This document shows, piece by piece, positions 43,206 to 53,433 of a DNA stretch of 64,000 nucleotides. The notes under the pieces were generated by a model. It was not told where the DNA came from and searched no databases. It saw only the letters and a list, made by a program, of their open reading frames with translations. The stretch's first letter is position 1. Each line of letters begins with the position of its first letter. The position numbers were made by a program, and so were the translations under genes. Source of the DNA: Fulvitalea axinellae (GTDB taxonomy: Bacteria; Bacteroidota; Bacteroidia; Cytophagales; Cyclobacteriaceae); contig NZ_AP025314.1 in assembly GCF_036492835.1 (NCBI RefSeq), forward strand, positions 2,146,010 through 2,210,009, read 5' to 3'.

Positions 43206-46200
43206 ATGGGAAATTTTTCCGATTTGTTAAAGCGGCGCCTGATTTTTTTTAGGGCGAAGCTGTTTTTCCCCATTATGATGCTCTGCTTGCCGTTAATTTG
43301 GCAACCTGCAAACGCGTTGGGAGAGGGGCGTTCCTCTTTCACTTTCGCTGTAGAAGGCCAAAGCCTAAAGCAAGCTTTTGAGATCATCAAAGAAAAGACC
43401 GGTTACAAGGTGTTTTTCAAAGCCACGGACATTGACGTGGAAAAGGTCGTGAATTTCTCCTTTAAGGAAGGGTCGATCGAGCAAATCATGAAGTCTTTGC
43501 TTAAGGGAACAGGCCTTGAGTTTAAGGTTATCGACACTCAGATTCTTGTTTATCCGAAAAAGAAAATTGAGGCGACAAAGCCGGCGCAGCCCGCTGTTCC
43601 CCAACAGCAAAAGAGGCTGATGGTTACGGGTAAGGTCGTTGGTCTTGACGGTGTGGCAATTCCCGGAGTAAACGTGCTGGAGAAAGGCACGATGAACGGC
43701 GCCCCGACAGACGTAAACGGAACTTTTAAGTTGGAGGTGGAAGGAAAAGAGTCCGTTCTAGTCATCACTTTTATGGGGATGAAGACCCAGGAAATCACTG
43801 TCGGAAACCGTACGTTTATTGACGTGGTGCTGGCTGAGGACGCTGATATTCTCGAAGAGGTGGTGGTTATCGGTTACGGAACCGCAAAGAAGGTGAACCT
43901 GACCGGATCCGTAGCCACGGTTAACGCTTCCGATATTTCGTCGAAACGTCCTGTGACTAACCTTAGTGCGGCGCTTTCCGGTAACGTTCCCGGCGTTATT
44001 ATCACGACAAGCAATAACACGCCGGGCAATAACGGCGGGGCTAATATCAAAATCCGTGGTGAGGGTACGCTTAACAACTCCAGCCCGTTGGTGATCATCG
44101 ACGGTATGGAAGGCAGTTTGAGCGATGTGGTTCCGCAAGATGTGGAAAGCATGTCTGTCTTGAAAGACGCGGCCTCAGCTTCCATTTACGGTTCGCGTGC
44201 GGCCAATGGCGTAATCTTGATTACAACTAAGCAGGGCGCTTCCGGTAGGATGAAAGCCAGCTACAACGGTTATATGTCCATTCAGGACGTGAGTAACAAA
44301 GTTGGTGTTGTCAGCAATTACGCCGATTATATGGAAATCGTAAACGAGGCGTTTACCAACGGCAACGAGTCGGCGAGATTCTCGCAGGAGAAAATCGACG
44401 AGTGGCGCAACGCCGGTGATTCCGACCCGATCAAATACCCTAACAACGATTGGCAGGATGTTCTTTTCAGCTCTGCGATTTCGCAACAGCATAACCTCTC
44501 ATTCTCGGGCGGAACGGATAAGATGCGTTACTTTATCTCCGGCAACTACCTGCACAATCCGGGTATCATGGAGAATTCGGCATATGAAAAATTCAGCGTT
44601 AGGGTAAACGTTGACGCCGATGTGAAGAAATGGCTGAACGTAGGAATCCAGATCAACGGAAGTTATGATGATCAGGAACCCGGTAGCCAGTATAATGACA
44701 ATGGATCCAGCCAACTGAAAGGGCTTTTCAATAAAGACTCAACCACGCCCGGCATGGTGCATAAGCATGACGGAAAATACGGGGTGCCGAACAATAACGA
44801 GGAGGACCCGCAGGCCACTAACTTGATGAAACAACTTTACAGTCAAGATGGTGAGAACAACAACACAAAGAACAGACTGAGACTTTACGCCACTTTGAAG
44901 CCATTCAAAGGAATGACTCTGAAAACCTCTTTGTCTTACAATACGACGAATCGTGTGCGCTGGCATAAGCCTACTTTGCTGGGAACATATAACTTCTATG
45001 ATGACGAGGTTTTCAGTGAAAGCGGTGGCCGTTCGTCGATCACTTTCTTTGAGTACCATACAAAGCGCCTGTTTATGGACGCTTACGCCAACTACGAGAA
45101 GAAGTTCATCGGGCAGCGTTTGGGAATGAACCTGATGGCGGGTGTCAGTGAAGAGCAGTACTATTCCGACGTAAGAAAATCTTTCCGTTATGATTTGCTT
45201 TATAATGACGCCAGAACACTTAACGGCGCAACTGGCGAATCGGTAACGTCGGGCGGTTTGTCGGAGTGGGCCATGCGTTCGTTCTTTTTCCGGGCCAATT
45301 TCAATTTTGACGAAAAGTACCTGCTCGAACTGAACATGAGATCTGACGGATCTTCACGATTCTCAGAAGATAATCGCTGGGGTTATTTCCCGTCGGCGTC
45401 TATCGGTTGGCGTATTAGCGAAGAAGCTTTCCTTGCGGATGTGGCATGGATCGATCAGTTGAAAGTTCGAGCCTCTTACGGTAGCTTGGGCAACAACGCC
45501 ATCGGAAACTACGATACCGACCCTACGTACAACAAGACGGCCTACGTCATCGGAGGCGAGAAAGTGGCCGGTGTGTATACCCGTTATCTCAAAAACACCG
45601 CTTTGGAATGGGAAAGCACGTATGTGGCCAATGTCGGCTTGGATTTCGGACTCTTCAAAAACCGTTTGACGGGTAGTGTCGAAGTTTTTGACAAGCAGAC
45701 CACTAATATCCTTTACAAGCTTCCGGCCCCGCTGTTGCACGGTTATGCCGATTTGCCTAAATCGAACACGGCCGAAGTAAGCAACAAAGGTATCGAGGTT
45801 CAGCTCGGTTATAACGGTACTATCGGCTCCGATTTCGAATACTCTGTGGGCGGTAACGTTTCTTATATCCACAACGAAGTCACCAAGTTCAAAGACGGCG
45901 AATTGGCGCAGGACAAAGGGGGCGTTTTGTTGGAAGGCGAACGTATTGGAGCCAAATACATTTTGGAATTCGATCGTATAATCCAAACTCAGGAAGATCT
46001 TGATTTGGTGGAGACAATGATTGAAAAGGCTCCTATTGACGAAGCGACAGGGGAAAAAGCGAACCCGTTCAAAGCGTACGGCAAGCCGGGCCTTGGCGAC
46101 GTGCTTTACAAAGACATAAACGGAGACGGTGTGATTAACGATGACGACCGTGTGATTCAGGATTACAACGGAGTACCGAAGGTAACTTTCGGCATCAACC

Positions 46201-46658
46201 TTTCGGCTTCTTGGAAAGGCATTGACTTCTCAATGCTGATGGAAGGTGCTGCCGGTCACCGTCAGGAATTCAAGCCTTTCGGCGCCGGAACGCTCCGTTA
46301 CGGACGTACGGTTTACAGCGAATATATCGACGGACGTTTTTTCCACGGTCGTGAAGTGGAAAGCTCGCCGGCCAGTTACCCTGCGCTTTATAACAATAGC
46401 AGAAAGGACAAAAACCTGAAAGGCTCCACGCTGTGGTATCATGACAAGGATTATCTGAGAATCAAAAATATCCAGCTCGGTTACACTATTCCTCAGAAAT
46501 TCACCAAGAGAATGGGCGAGCACGTGAAGCTTCGCGTGTACGGTACGCTTGAGAATTATTTCACTTTCACCGAATGGCCGGGCATCGACCCTGAGGTCGG
46601 AGGTGTAGGCTATCCGTTGATCAAGCAAGCGGTATTTGGTGTTAACCTCAATTTTTAA
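43206..46658 (+). CDS. SusC-family TonB-dependent transducer
   Basis: 1150 residues. Signal region 1-38, STN domain (about 45-110, FTFAVEGQSLKQAFEIIKEKTGY, ILVYPKKK) that signals to FecR, CarboxypepD_reg-like domain (140-215, VTGKVVGLDGVAIPGVNVLEKG), a TonB-box-like EEVVVIGYGTAKKVN, plug (VTNLSAALSGNVPGVIITTS, IRGEGTLNNSSPLVIIDG, SVLKDAASASIYGSRAANGV) and a 22-strand barrel ending in LIKQAVFGVNLNF. Energised outer-membrane import of oligosaccharides together with the SusD-like lipoprotein, whose start is 12 bp after this stop. The STN domain marks it as a transducer of the upstream ECF/FecR pair. Confidence 0.97.
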   Translation: MGNFSDLLKRRLIFFRAKLFFPIMMLCLPLIWQPANALGEGRSSFTFAVEGQSLKQAFEIIKEKTGYKVFFKATDIDVEKVVNFSFKEGSIEQIMKSLLKGTGLEFKVIDTQILVYPKKKIEATKPAQPAVPQQQKRLMVTGKVVGLDGVAIPGVNVLEKGTMNGAPTDVNGTFKLEVEGKESVLVITFMGMKTQEITVGNRTFIDVVLAEDADILEEVVVIGYGTAKKVNLTGSVATVNASDISSKRPVTNLSAALSGNVPGVIITTSNNTPGNNGGANIKIRGEGTLNNSSPLVIIDGMEGSLSDVVPQDVESMSVLKDAASASIYGSRAANGVILITTKQGASGRMKASYNGYMSIQDVSNKVGVVSNYADYMEIVNEAFTNGNESARFSQEKIDEWRNAGDSDPIKYPNNDWQDVLFSSAISQQHNLSFSGGTDKMRYFISGNYLHNPGIMENSAYEKFSVRVNVDADVKKWLNVGIQINGSYDDQEPGSQYNDNGSSQLKGLFNKDSTTPGMVHKHDGKYGVPNNNEEDPQATNLMKQLYSQDGENNNTKNRLRLYATLKPFKGMTLKTSLSYNTTNRVRWHKPTLLGTYNFYDDEVFSESGGRSSITFFEYHTKRLFMDAYANYEKKFIGQRLGMNLMAGVSEEQYYSDVRKSFRYDLLYNDARTLNGATGESVTSGGLSEWAMRSFFFRANFNFDEKYLLELNMRSDGSSRFSEDNRWGYFPSASIGWRISEEAFLADVAWIDQLKVRASYGSLGNNAIGNYDTDPTYNKTAYVIGGEKVAGVYTRYLKNTALEWESTYVANVGLDFGLFKNRLTGSVEVFDKQTTNILYKLPAPLLHGYADLPKSNTAEVSNKGIEVQLGYNGTIGSDFEYSVGGNVSYIHNEVTKFKDGELAQDKGGVLLEGERIGAKYILEFDRIIQTQEDLDLVETMIEKAPIDEATGEKANPFKAYGKPGLGDVLYKDINGDGVINDDDRVIQDYNGVPKVTFGINLSASWKGIDFSMLMEGAAGHRQEFKPFGAGTLRYGRTVYSEYIDGRFFHGREVESSPASYPALYNNSRKDKNLKGSTLWYHDKDYLRIKNIQLGYTIPQKFTKRMGEHVKLRVYGTLENYFTFTEWPGIDPEVGGVGYPLIKQAVFGVNLNF

Positions 46659-46670
46659 ATCTGATTCGAC

Positions 46671-48392
46671 ATGAAAATTAGGCATACGATATACGCGCTC
46701 CTGATGGCAGGAGCTTTAGGGACTTCTTGCGCGGATCTTGATATCACGCCCGCGGACCAAGTGAGTGAAGGAACGTTTTGGAAAACCAAGTCCGACGCTA
46801 CGCAAGCTGTAATGGGCGTTTACAAATCCCTAAAAACAGGAAGGGCTGGCATGTTCCTTAATGTTAGGGAAGAACTTTCTTCCGATTTGGCAATCGCTCG
46901 CGGTACGGCGGAAGTGGCCTGTACGGAAGGAAAAACCGCTTCCACGGGTATGTTCGGCAGATTTTGGCGAGCTAATTACGAGAAAATCCAGCAAGCCAAT
47001 ATCGCCATTCGCGGAATCGACAAAATGGGCGAGGGAATTTTGGCCGAAGATTATCTGAAATTCCGTGCCGAAGTGCAGTTTGTCCGCGCCTTGGCTTACT
47101 TGGACTTGGCGCTTAAGTTTGGCGGAGTGCCGATTTACGACGAGACCACGGATATTACGCAAGAGTACAATGATTTGCTCAAGTCGCGTTCTAGTCTTGA
47201 GGAAGTATACGCCTTGGTTCACAAAGACCTTGACGCCGGTATACAAAACCTCCCGTACGCCTGGGACAACGCCAACTACGGTCGCGCGACCAAAGGATCG
47301 GCTTACGCATTGAAAGGCAAGGCTTTCCTTTTTGAGAAGAACTATGGAAAAGCCTTGGAGAACTTCTCTAAGTTGGAATCTGACGAAAACTTTGATTACG
47401 AACTTTTCGCCGACTATGAGGAGCTTTTCAAACCTAAGAACAATAAGAACAAGGAATATATCTTCGCCATCCAAAACAAAGGCGGAGAAGGTATTGACGA
47501 AGGTCTTCCGTTGGCCAAATATATGGGCCAGCGTTCGACTTTCGGCGGCGGTTGGGTGCATGTTACGCCATCGCAGGGATTAGTTGAGATGTACGATAAG
47601 GTAGTGGACGGAAAAGCGGTGGCTTGGACGTTCGAGAGCGAGTTCCCGGGATTCGAAAATGACGATAAGCAAGTCCGCAAAGACGTGTTCAAAGCCTCTT
47701 TGGCCTCAAACAAGATTGACCTGACTTTGCCGAAACGCATCGACGAGCTCAAAGCGCTTTACGCCACTCTTGACGAGCGTTGCAACGCCACTGTTTGGTT
47801 GCCTTACACCACGCATTCAGGATGGTACGGACCGGATGTCGCTCCAAAGGACATGACTCTGATAATCACAGGCGACGGAAAACCGCACGAGAAAAACGGC
47901 TATGTCCGGGACAACTCGAAAAATTACTCTTACGTATTCCGCAAGTTTGTGCCCGAGGGCAACGAGAACGGTTTGATTTCTTCGAGGGAACATTCACCGA
48001 ACGCCTATCCGTTACTCCGCTTGGCCGATGTTTATCTGATGATGGCCGAATGCTATAACGAGCAAGGCGATCAGGCCAAGGCCAAGGAGTATATCGACAG
48101 GGTAAGGGCGCGCGCCAATATGCCGGGTATCGAAGAAAGCTCTAAAACGGAGGTATTCAACAGAATTATGCGAGAGCGCGCCGTGGAGTTAGTATTGGAA
48201 GGTCACCGTTACAACGACCTGATTCGCTGGAAAAAGGCGGAAATGCTGGACGGAAAAGTAGAGAAGAAGATTCTTGGAAACCCGTACTATACCCGCGTAT
48301 TCGATCCGGCTCGCGACTACCTCTGGCCGATTCCGGAAGGGGAAATTAGGGTCAATCCGAAGTTGGGAGAAGAGCAGAATCCGAATTGGTAA
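46671..48392 (+). CDS. SusD/RagB-family outer-membrane lipoprotein
   Basis: 573 residues. Lipoprotein signal with GALGTSC (Cys20). SusD architecture: N-terminal part around TPADQVSEGTFWKTKSDATQAVMGVYKSL, TPR helices (FVRALAYLDLALKFGGVP, YALKGKAFLFEKNYGKALENF) and the C-terminal signature LRLADVYLMMAECYNEQGD...ERAVELVLEGHRYNDLIRW...YLWPIPEGEIRVNPKL. It caps the SusC barrel and binds glycan at the cell surface. Closed by a strong terminator. Confidence 0.96.
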   Translation: MKIRHTIYALLMAGALGTSCADLDITPADQVSEGTFWKTKSDATQAVMGVYKSLKTGRAGMFLNVREELSSDLAIARGTAEVACTEGKTASTGMFGRFWRANYEKIQQANIAIRGIDKMGEGILAEDYLKFRAEVQFVRALAYLDLALKFGGVPIYDETTDITQEYNDLLKSRSSLEEVYALVHKDLDAGIQNLPYAWDNANYGRATKGSAYALKGKAFLFEKNYGKALENFSKLESDENFDYELFADYEELFKPKNNKNKEYIFAIQNKGGEGIDEGLPLAKYMGQRSTFGGGWVHVTPSQGLVEMYDKVVDGKAVAWTFESEFPGFENDDKQVRKDVFKASLASNKIDLTLPKRIDELKALYATLDERCNATVWLPYTTHSGWYGPDVAPKDMTLIITGDGKPHEKNGYVRDNSKNYSYVFRKFVPEGNENGLISSREHSPNAYPLLRLADVYLMMAECYNEQGDQAKAKEYIDRVRARANMPGIEESSKTEVFNRIMRERAVELVLEGHRYNDLIRWKKAEMLDGKVEKKILGNPYYTRVFDPARDYLWPIPEGEIRVNPKLGEEQNPNW

Positions 48393-48412
48393 AGAATCAC
48401 ATGAATCATATG

Positions 48413-48452
48413 GGCAGGCGTGCGTTATTACGCATGCCTGCCTTTTCTTTTT
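48413..48452 (+). terminator. Rho-independent terminator after the SusCD unit
   Basis: 12-bp stem GGCAGGCGTGCG (48413-48424) / CGCATGCCTGCC (48431-48442) with one G-T pair, then TTTTCTTTTTT. Confidence 0.92.
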
Positions 48453-48472
48453 TGAAATAAACCAATAGCGCT

Positions 48473-48913
48473 ATGAAAAGAATTATCTCTCTGTTTACGC
48501 TGCTTTTGTTTTTTGGGCTGGGTACTTCACAAGCTAGTCCTGAGGAATCTTGCCCGTATTTGGAATATTTATGGAGCTTTTACGACAACCCGACATCGGC
48601 TGGCATGGCCGGAAAGGACGGTGGGTATTTTGGGATAGAGTTGGGGGCGGTTAAGGGTGATGTTTACCAACCTGCTATGGCGTCAGCTCCTAGTTGGGTT
48701 CAGTTTGACGGTTTGGAGCATTATACGGATTCTCCGAGTGTCGATTTAGGCGTGATTTCTGAATACGAACTGGGTTTTACAATACAGCCGAATGACACGG
48801 ATCAGGTTCGTGAAGGTATTATCGTGATTTCCATAAATGATTGCTTGATAGAAATTCCGGTAAAACAAGAAGCCGGAGATCCGGAAGTGTGCGAATGTCC
48901 TTGCGGACATTGA
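48473..48913 (+). CDS. Small secreted BACON-like protein
   Basis: 146 residues with a signal peptide (ends near TSQASPEE, residue 22). One Ig-like domain with the BACON pattern: PSWVQFDG, SEYELGFTIQPNDTD, VREGIIVISINDCLIEIPVKQE. The C-terminus ends in a cysteine cluster CECPCGH, unusual for BACON domains and possibly a metal site or a disulphide pair. BACON domains occur in glycan-utilisation proteins and may bind glycans or mucin; a free single domain is rare. It lies between SusD and the GH85 gene and has its own terminator. Confidence 0.75.
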   Translation: MKRIISLFTLLLFFGLGTSQASPEESCPYLEYLWSFYDNPTSAGMAGKDGGYFGIELGAVKGDVYQPAMASAPSWVQFDGLEHYTDSPSVDLGVISEYELGFTIQPNDTDQVREGIIVISINDCLIEIPVKQEAGDPEVCECPCGH

Positions 48914-48978
48914 TACGGAGCAAAACGAGTTACGCTCTTCTTGACAGAGCAACAAGTTTGATTATTACAATATTGCGA

Positions 48979-49009
48979 GATCGCATTTAACCAGAATGCG
49001 GTCTTTTTT
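48979..49009 (+). terminator. Rho-independent terminator after the BACON gene
   Basis: GATCGCATT (48979-48987) / AATGCGGTC (48995-49003), nine pairs with one wobble, then TTTTTTATTTT. Confidence 0.88.
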
Positions 49010-49379
49010 ATTTTAAGATTTTGAGCGTAAAACCAGGCGTCTTAAAAATTAGATATGATGCCGGTAAATCAGCCTGTATGGATGAATTGCATATGTCGAA
49101 GATTGTTCGGAACATCTTTATATATTGAGGCTTTTGTGATAAAATTTCGGGATTAATTCCTCTTAAATTGTTGTTTTATTATTAACAAAATAACTTTTTA
49201 TTATACACACTCACTTACTACTCGCTAATCGTTTAGCTACTAGTTTATTTTATAATTGATTGTTAACTAGCCTTCTGTGATTTGCGGGCCCGCATCACAA
49301 AATGTCCAAGCATTGTTGTCGTCCAAGCCGGATTTTGGCCTTGGCGATTCTTTTTACAATTCTTACAAAACAACAAAAC
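49010..49379. other. Leader of the GH85 gene
   Basis: About 370 bp, AT-rich on the right, no gene. A frame running in from 49302 was rejected as the start of the GH85 gene in favour of ATG 49380, which begins directly with a signal peptide. Confidence 0.4.
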
Positions 49380-52300
49380 ATGAAAAGACTCTATTCTTTG
49401 TCGGCGTTGCTGGCGCTGGCGTTTATGGCCAGTTCCGCATTTGCCCAGATTCGTCTGCCAAAGACCAAGTACTGGAGCTTCCATAACCTATTGGAATGGA
49501 CGGAATCCTCGGCTTCGCAAGATCCGCTGGATGCTATGTACCGCTCCAACGTAAAGCTCCGCGACAGGTTTTCCTACAAGCCGTCGCAGGCCAACCCATC
49601 CTTGGACCCGGCGCGTTCCATGAGTATTTGGAACGGAATGAAACTGGAAGTCCGCGCTTCAGATAACGCGCAGGAAAACGCTTTCAAATTTTGGCAATAC
49701 ATCGATACCTGGGCTATTTGGAACGGCGGGGGAACCCGAATCCAGGCGCCGAGTCCCCATTTTGTCGATGCGGCGCACCGCAATGGTGTCCGGGCTTTGG
49801 GAATCGTGATTTGGGCTTGGGGCGGAAGCGGCGTCAATCCCGAGATCGAGGAAATGCTACGTACCGAAAACGGCGTTTATGTGCACGCTCATAAGCTGGT
49901 GGATATCGCGAGGCATTACGGTTTTGACGGTTGGTCTTTCAATATCGAATTCCTTGGTAACGTGAACAAGACCAAAATGGTAGCCTTCCTTCAGGCCATG
50001 CAGACTTATGCGGATTCATTGAACTTCGACAATTTCAAAACGCTTTGGTACGATGCCCGCAATCACAGTGGTGGCGTTTCTTTCCAAAACAGGCTGACCA
50101 CTTCAAACAGCGATTATTTCCAATACAACGGAAAAGTGTCGTCAGATTATTTCTTCTTGAATTATAATTGGAGTACAAGTCACATCAACGGATCCATCAG
50201 CCGAGCGGAAAGCTTGGGACGTAATCCTTATGACGTTCAGGTTGGCTTGACGCCTTACACCCAGGGTAATAGCGATAACGGGAAAAACAATTTCGCTGAT
50301 TTGGTAGGGAAGAAAATAGGAATCAGTAAATGGATCGATTATACGGTAGGCGAGGAGCTGGACCTGTCGGATCCTGTTGCCAGAAGAATGGATCTGGATA
50401 AAAGGAGAATCCGTACATATTCGGGACCGAATTCGGACCCTACTTCTCCGGGAACGGCGCTTAATAGCGCCCCGAACGACAAGAGCGGTCACGCCATTTT
50501 CATTGCCGAGCGCAGTGTGATCAACGATTATCCTTTCTTTACCAAGTTCAATCCCGGTTATGGATTCGCTACGTTCAAAGACGGTAAGAAAGTGGCGAAC
50601 GGCCAATGGCACGACTTAAGTGCGCAGGATTTGTTGCCTTCGTTCCGCTGGTGGTTTAGCCAAGGTGGCGGAAGCCTCACGCCCGAGATGCATTACCTTG
50701 ACGCTTACGACGGCTCCGCCTCTCTGCGGATTCACGGAAGCAGCAGTAACGCCGACGTTTTGCGTCTTTACAAAGTGAAACTTCCGGTTTCGCAACAGAC
50801 CAAGATAGCCTTGGCTTATAAGGCCGAGCACGCTATGGTAGGTGCGGATAGCGGTTTCGATATCGCGATAGCTACCGAGAGCGGAAACAGCTTGGGAGCG
50901 TTCCAGTATTTCCCGGTAGGGGCAGCGACAGCGGACGACTGGAATACCACCGAGATTGATCTGTCTCCATTGTCTGGACAGACAATGGCTGTTATCGGAA
51001 TCCGTTGCAAAGGCAATATTTCCAATTTCGATTTGAAACTTGGAGAACTCACGTTGACCGACGGTGCCGTTCAAACACCTCAGGCTCCAACGATTGTTTC
51101 GGCAAGCGTATTGGAAACCAAAGGAGAGGAATCGACCATGCGTTTGGCTTGGGAAACCGCCGGCAACCAGCGTTACAATGTTGACGAAGGAATCGCTTAT
51201 TTTGAGGTGTACCGCCAAAAAGCGGACGGAACGGATCTTTTTTTGGCACGTACCACGGCGAGAATGACGGATGTGTTGGCCGTAGACTTGACCGACCAGA
51301 GCGCGTTGTTCAAGGTAGTAGCCGTAGGGCTCGACGGCAAGACAGTCAGCCCGAATAGTCCAGCCTATTCGACTCCGGTGGCCAGCTTCGCCACTTCCGA
51401 TGTTTATCTCAAGAAAGGCCAAAGCGTTACGCTTACGAATACGTCCAAGAATGCGGTTTCTTATTCTTGGACAGTTGAGGGAGCCTCGCCGGAAAGCAGT
51501 ACCGATGTAAATCCGGTGGTTACTTTCCCGGAAACGGGTCTTTATAAAGTGAAATTGGTAGCTCAAGGCACCGAGCTTGGCCGTGCCGATTCCGTGGTGA
51601 AAACCATTAAGGTGATCGACCCTGCCAATACCGTGGCGCCAACAATTGCCTTCTCGGCCAATACCACCCAAATAAGTGAGGGCGGAACGGCGACATTTAG
51701 CTATACCGGAACGCCGGGAATGGCGCATGGCCCCGGAAAAGCGATTGCGAAAAGAGGCGGTAACGGACATAGCAGTTCCGGTCCGTCGCTTACGGGCAAG
51801 CCGTTCACCATTTCTTGCTGGTACCGCGCCGATGCCGTAAACGGTACGGGTCCGTGGATTGTGGCTATCGGCGGGAAAGACTGCGCTATCCGTAACCGTG
51901 AGAACGAGGGTATTGACTTTACTTTGGGTAAAGTTGATGGTCGTCGCCGGAACCTTTGGGCCGCTGAGCCAGCTGTTAAAGACAGGTGGTATCATATCGC
52001 CGCAACGCATGACGGTTCGAAGATGAAAATCTACCTCGACGGTGAACTGAGCAATGAGATTGCGACAAGCGGATTCAACACTGGTATCGGATCGGGAATA
52101 CATGTGGGCAAAAACACCAACGGCACCGTGGACGAAGTGCGGATTTACTCCCGCGCCTTGAGCCAAGCCGAGATTCAAGCCGGAATGTACGTTGGCCTGA
52201 AAGCGCCTTACGAGTCCAGGTTGGAGGCCTATTACACTTTCGACAAATTGACGAACGGCAAGTTCGAGGATTTGGCCAACAATTATGACCTGACCGATAA

Positions 52301-53360
52301 CGGAACGGACAAAGTGGACGGCCACCCGATGGTATCGACCGCCGAACCGCAGGCCATGGAAGCTAATAATTTGCTTTATCGTTGGGAATTCGAAGGCGGT
52401 GACCCGGCGGTAAGCTTTGACGCCCAACCGACCGTAACTTATACCGAAGAGGGAACTTACAGCGTAACGCTTAAGGTAAGCTCGATGGCGGGTTCTGTTA
52501 TGGAAACGAAAGACGCTTATATTCAAGTGGGAGAGGATACTACGAATCCTCCACAAACTGTGGACGTGGTATTGAGCCCGGTAGCTGACGCATATGTTTA
52601 CGGTAAAAACAAAGGGACGAATTATGGAACGGGAGCGGATATTCTGGTAAAAGAGGGCGGATCGGTACCTTATATCAGAAGGGGCTATTTCAAATTCGAC
52701 CTTTCGTCTTTGCCTGCGGGAGCCGTTGTGAATAGCGCTTCGTTTGACTTGGCCGTAAAATCGTCAAACGGCACGGCGCAAAGCACGGCGTTCAACCTGA
52801 GCACGGTGGCCGACGATTCTTGGACCGAGACGGGCGTGAACTGGAACAATATGCCTCAAGTAGGAGCGGTGGCGGACAGCCAAACGGGAACGGCGGCCGG
52901 AACCGTAATGTCTTTTGATGTAGAGCAAGAATCGGCTGACGCATTAACCGACGGAGCTTTGTCGTTGCATCTTCGTTCCGCTGTAGCCGGTCCGGCATAC
53001 TTGACTTTCCATAGCCGTGAGGCTTCCGACGCTTCGTTGCGTCCTAAACTCCGTGTGACCTACACTGTCCCTGCGGCTCCGCAGACTCGTCAGGCGTCGG
53101 TTGAAAAGATGGAGATGGAAGAGTTGCCAAGAGAGTTGGAGATCTTCCCGAACCCTGTAAACGATATTTTGACTGTAAGAGCGGGATCGTCTATTCAGTC
53201 TTTGGGAATGTTTACCCTTTCAGGACAGAAAGTGTTGGGCGTAAACGCCGATTCCGATGTCGTTTCGCTTGATCTTTCGTCATTCGGCAAAGGCGTATAC
53301 GTGTTGAAAATTCAAACCGCCGAACACGGAACCTCAGTGAGAAGAATTATAAAAGAATAA
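49380..53360 (+). CDS. Multidomain GH85 endo-beta-N-acetylglucosaminidase, type IX secreted
   Basis: 1326 residues, signal peptide 1-22 (ends SAFAQ). GH85 TIM barrel at about 60-430: AAHRNGVRALGIVIWAWGG, YGFDGWSFNIEF with the Asn188-x-Glu190 pair of the family (Asn helps the acetamido nucleophile, Glu is the acid/base), and TLWYDARNHSGGV. It cuts the chitobiose core of N-glycans. Next: galactose-binding-like and FnIII-like parts, a PKD domain (YSWTVEGASPES), a second PKD with a LamG domain inserted (WYHIAATHDGSKMKIYLDGE), a DNRLRE/CBM96-like domain (YFKFDLSSLPAG, NWNNMPQVG) and a type IX sorting domain (LEIFPNPVNDILTV...GVYVLKI). Implies that the locus handles glycoprotein glycans. Confidence 0.92.
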   Translation: MKRLYSLSALLALAFMASSAFAQIRLPKTKYWSFHNLLEWTESSASQDPLDAMYRSNVKLRDRFSYKPSQANPSLDPARSMSIWNGMKLEVRASDNAQENAFKFWQYIDTWAIWNGGGTRIQAPSPHFVDAAHRNGVRALGIVIWAWGGSGVNPEIEEMLRTENGVYVHAHKLVDIARHYGFDGWSFNIEFLGNVNKTKMVAFLQAMQTYADSLNFDNFKTLWYDARNHSGGVSFQNRLTTSNSDYFQYNGKVSSDYFFLNYNWSTSHINGSISRAESLGRNPYDVQVGLTPYTQGNSDNGKNNFADLVGKKIGISKWIDYTVGEELDLSDPVARRMDLDKRRIRTYSGPNSDPTSPGTALNSAPNDKSGHAIFIAERSVINDYPFFTKFNPGYGFATFKDGKKVANGQWHDLSAQDLLPSFRWWFSQGGGSLTPEMHYLDAYDGSASLRIHGSSSNADVLRLYKVKLPVSQQTKIALAYKAEHAMVGADSGFDIAIATESGNSLGAFQYFPVGAATADDWNTTEIDLSPLSGQTMAVIGIRCKGNISNFDLKLGELTLTDGAVQTPQAPTIVSASVLETKGEESTMRLAWETAGNQRYNVDEGIAYFEVYRQKADGTDLFLARTTARMTDVLAVDLTDQSALFKVVAVGLDGKTVSPNSPAYSTPVASFATSDVYLKKGQSVTLTNTSKNAVSYSWTVEGASPESSTDVNPVVTFPETGLYKVKLVAQGTELGRADSVVKTIKVIDPANTVAPTIAFSANTTQISEGGTATFSYTGTPGMAHGPGKAIAKRGGNGHSSSGPSLTGKPFTISCWYRADAVNGTGPWIVAIGGKDCAIRNRENEGIDFTLGKVDGRRRNLWAAEPAVKDRWYHIAATHDGSKMKIYLDGELSNEIATSGFNTGIGSGIHVGKNTNGTVDEVRIYSRALSQAEIQAGMYVGLKAPYESRLEAYYTFDKLTNGKFEDLANNYDLTDNGTDKVDGHPMVSTAEPQAMEANNLLYRWEFEGGDPAVSFDAQPTVTYTEEGTYSVTLKVSSMAGSVMETKDAYIQVGEDTTNPPQTVDVVLSPVADAYVYGKNKGTNYGTGADILVKEGGSVPYIRRGYFKFDLSSLPAGAVVNSASFDLAVKSSNGTAQSTAFNLSTVADDSWTETGVNWNNMPQVGAVADSQTGTAAGTVMSFDVEQESADALTDGALSLHLRSAVAGPAYLTFHSREASDASLRPKLRVTYTVPAAPQTRQASVEKMEMEELPRELEIFPNPVNDILTVRAGSSIQSLGMFTLSGQKVLGVNADSDVVSLDLSSFGKGVYVLKIQTAEHGTSVRRIIKE

Positions 53361-53382
53361 ACCTAACCATCATATGATTTGC

Positions 53383-53418
53383 AAAGGCCCGGTGTTTATC
53401 GCCAGGCTTTTCTTTTTT
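53383..53418 (+). terminator. Terminator after the GH85 gene
   Basis: AAAGGCCCGG (53383-53392) pairs with CCAGGCTTT (53402-53410) with one mismatch, followed by TCTTTTTT. Confidence 0.65.
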
Positions 53419-53433
53419 GGTTTATATGGTATG

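Noticed and set aside
50616..52556. Long minus-strand frame inside the GH85 gene
   Set aside because: Antisense to well-defined domains; amino-acid composition is what a reversed codon-biased gene gives.
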